The notes beneath the pieces are model-generated. The model was not told where the DNA came from. It saw nothing but the letters and a program-made list of their open reading frames with translations, and ran no database searches. Shown here one piece after another: positions 61,622 to 64,000 of a DNA stretch of 64,000 nt. Position numbers and translations under genes: made by a program. Source of the DNA: Coprinus comatus (taxonomy: Eukaryota; Basidiomycota; Agaricomycetes; Agaricales; Agaricaceae); NCBI GenBank assembly GCA_034638255.1, contig JAWPGT010000003.1:1178001-1242000 (forward strand), written 5' to 3'. Position 1 is the first letter of the stretch; every line of letters begins with the position of its first letter.

Positions 61622-63041
61622 ATGCCAGAACGACCACCCTCCCGCTCAGAGCGACTTCTCCGCTCAACACTGGAGTCCCCAGGAGGAGCCCACCGCAGAC
61701 GCTATTCCCACGCCCAAGAGCCCGACACGTGCGTTGCCCAGGATATCTCTCGAGCTGCTTTCCTCTTCCGCACCCCAGCCACCGCCGCCTCCCCAGTCCC
61801 CAGATACTCCCCAGCACCCTCTCGTCCTGCATCTCCTCACCTCCGTCCTGCATCCCCTTCTCCCTCTATCCGCAGACAGTCAGATGCTGGCTTTTCTCTC
61901 CAACGCCATAGTTCAATCCCAACAAGGAAAAAGCCCATGTCCCTAGCTGAACCCCTTCCATTAACGCCACACGAGCAGGTTCTTCGTGCCCGTCTGGAGC
62001 GTGTTCTTAATGAAAGTAGGGTCGTAGAGTGCAGGGAACGCAGCAGGGAGCGAAGACCGTATTGCCACACACAACAGGATGCAGATGATGGCTCTGGGTG
62101 GCCGTGGTCGGAACGGGAGCAGGTAAGCTACTTTGCAGTGCTTAATGTTCCCCTGTCAATTAACATGTTCTATTTAGTTTGCTTGTACCCCCCCTAAGTC
62201 AGTTACAAGTGCAAGTAGTGATCATTCACACTACCTCTCCTACAATTCCAAATCACAATCACGCACCCAGTCTCCAGGTCACCACAGATCCAGGAGTAAG
62301 ACAGATTCAACACCTCCAGCTCCACCATCAACACCAGCCAATTTACGAAGAAGAGCAAACACATCCTCACCTTCAAACGTAAAGTCACCCTATTCGTCTC
62401 CAAGGATTGCTTGCCGTACGTTGCCCCAGCGAAACAACACGCACAGTAGCTCTTCAGGAACAACGCCGCCCCTCACAGCTGACGCTTCGCCAGTCCTAGG
62501 AGAGCACCCCCACGAGGAAGAGGACGAAATGGACCCAGACGATGTACGGCTAATCACTCCACCCCCCACACCTCCGTTGTTAGGCCTATCCACACCAGGC
62601 TCGGCTTCAGTTAAGCGCTCTGGTGTTGCTATGTTTAGGACACGGACAGGAGATTCGGAGGGTTCTTCTGGCCCTTACCCATATAAACGTAGGGATAGGG
62701 ACTTGCAGGCAAGTGTGGAACGATTAGATTTAGGGTTGGCTGGTCTGGGTATCGGTCATCCGAGCGGAACTACAACATTTAATGCTAGGAAAGCTAGCGA
62801 AAGATGTAGAATGATAGAGGGCTATGTTAGTTTTGCGAATGTGGAGTGTTTGGGAATTCCTTCAGATGGGATTGACGATGAAGATGAGGAGGACGAGAAA
62901 GAAAGACAGGATGAGAAACGTGGAAGGGGTATTGCTGCTATTGGAGGTTGGGCAAAGAGGCTTTTTGTTGGAATTGGTTCAACGGCAACAACAACGTCAA
63001 CTACATCAACTACAACACCAATACCAACAACAACACCTTAA
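61622..63041 (+). CDS. Conserved-looking Ser/Pro-rich protein of unknown function
   Basis: Two exons (61622-62122, 62178-63041) with a 55-nt phase-0 intron give 454 residues. The sequence is largely disordered: Arg/Ser/Pro-rich N-terminus (MPERPPSRSERLLRSTLESP; SPAPSRPASPHLRPASPSPS), then a short structured block LTPHEQVLRARLERVLNESR that looks like an amphipathic helix, then many SP/TP sites (TPPAPPSTPANLRR, LITPPPTPPLLGLSTPG), an acidic block (HEEEDEMDPDDVRL), a second ordered segment near the end (ASERCRMIEGYVSFANVECL) and a Thr-rich tail. The abundance of SP/TP suggests a phosphorylated regulator, for example a cell-cycle kinase target, but that is inference from composition. I do not recognise a named family. 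A competing frame from 61596 has no comparable structure and ends at 61946. Confidence 0.75.
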
Positions 63042-64000
63042 TTATGCGCTTCAAACCGTCTCATGCATCTTTTTTTTTATCGGTTTCCCTCGCATATGTT
63101 TTATGGAATTATGGCATGTTTTCTCTCTCTCGCACTCTGGGTTCACCTATTATATCGTAAAGTATGCTATTCCCCTTCTGGTTCTCCTTTTTCACAGGCT
63201 TTGGATTTTTAAAACCCCTTTAAATTTCGGATTTTCGCTGTTGTACATTTTGTTGGTTAATTTCGGGTTTTTCTTTCCTTTTTTTCCGAAATTCAGTTGT
63301 GTATTATTATATTAGGTTTTTTCCCTTTTTTTTTTCCTTTTTACATGTGTATGCATGATGCATCCCTTTGGGTTACTTACCTTGTGGCGTCCACGCGTTT
63401 TGTATACCACATGGGATGTGTGCTGTATGCTGTGTTTTTTTGATCTCCATAGAACTTGTTACAGGCTTTTGTCACTTGACGAACGTGTGTTTCTTTTTTT
63501 GTTGTGTTTTTGTAGCTTTGGTTTTAAGGCAGTGCGGTTATAGACAGTCGTACGTTTATTATTTTTCTTTGTAGGGAGTATAATCACAAAATCGAATATC
63601 ATATGTTTTTCTTTTTGCAATTACATTTTCATCAACATCGCGTAGTCCTTCTGCCTTCCTCGAAGTACTTACTTGAGTTCAAATTTTCCCACGCAACACA
63701 CATTCATGATCAACGAAAACGATTCAATCAATCAAGTATTCAACATTCGACGCGTTGTAACTGCGTGACCTTCAGAACCTTCCTGAGAGTCCAAAGGCCT
63801 AAGTGCTAAGTACTTAATAGTAAGAGATCTATTCTTCTCCATTTGTCCCGCCTTTTGCCGATGTACGTCCCGTCATTTAACCATTTAATCCTAACTTAGG
63901 ATGGTGTACCCATGACACTCTCAGCCCCGGTCTGAAACTTGAGTGCTCGTTATTGCTTGGGTCCCGTCTGTTGGTAACAGTAATACATAAGCGTAGGAGT
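63042..64000. other. 3' flank and intergenic region
   Basis: Strongly T-rich 3' flank to about 63620, consistent with a UTR and polyadenylation region. Nothing further recognised up to the window edge. Confidence 0.45.

Overview
The window looks like nuclear DNA from an Agaricomycete (mushroom-forming basidiomycete). The evidence is genes split by many 50-75 nt GT..AG introns, moderately AT-rich sequence, and families typical of these fungi: F-box proteins with a propeller-like body, a DUF6535 membrane protein, a DUF6699 protein, and microsomal P450s with an LPLPPGPPRWPFIG-type N-terminus. These assignments rest on reading translations by eye; no database search was run.

Layout. 1-463: 3' end of an armadillo-like gene. 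760-5136: F-box family cluster, with two full genes around one internally deleted copy. 5425-11625: left arm of a large inverted duplication, carrying one multi-exon gene for a roughly 1,290-residue protein (helical N-terminus, EF-hand, ZZ-type zinc finger, C-terminal coiled coil). 11833-13658 (-): malate synthase of the glyoxylate cycle. 14871-17287 (-): Dal5-like major facilitator transporter. 19842-22293 (+): DUF6535 membrane protein flanked by a 240-bp direct repeat. 23525-34647 is a compact housekeeping block: DNA topoisomerase III (-) and UTP25 (+) share a 239-bp divergent promoter, then a LYAR-type nucleolar protein and ATG3 lie only 83 bp apart. 37317-42679: tandem P450 genes with a small MITE and an F-box gene fragment between them. 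43280-44155 (-): DUF6699 protein. 44873-52465: right, inverted arm with the second EF-hand/ZZ gene, plus about 1.1 kb absent from the left arm. 52466-61621: about 9 kb with no gene I can support. 61622-63041: a conserved-looking serine/proline-rich protein of unknown function.

Two themes stand out. First, the window has been rebuilt by duplication: F-box copies, P450 tandem, direct repeats around DUF6535, and an inverted duplication whose arms sit 33 kb apart. Second, single-base frameshifts recur: one in each EF-hand/ZZ copy at different places, one in P450-1, two in the topoisomerase III tail, one at a T7 run in UTP25, and probably one in the DUF6535 tail. Because some of these genes are essential in yeasts, part of this pattern may be uncorrected assembly indels rather than real gene loss. 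No CRISPR array, rRNA or convincing tRNA was seen.
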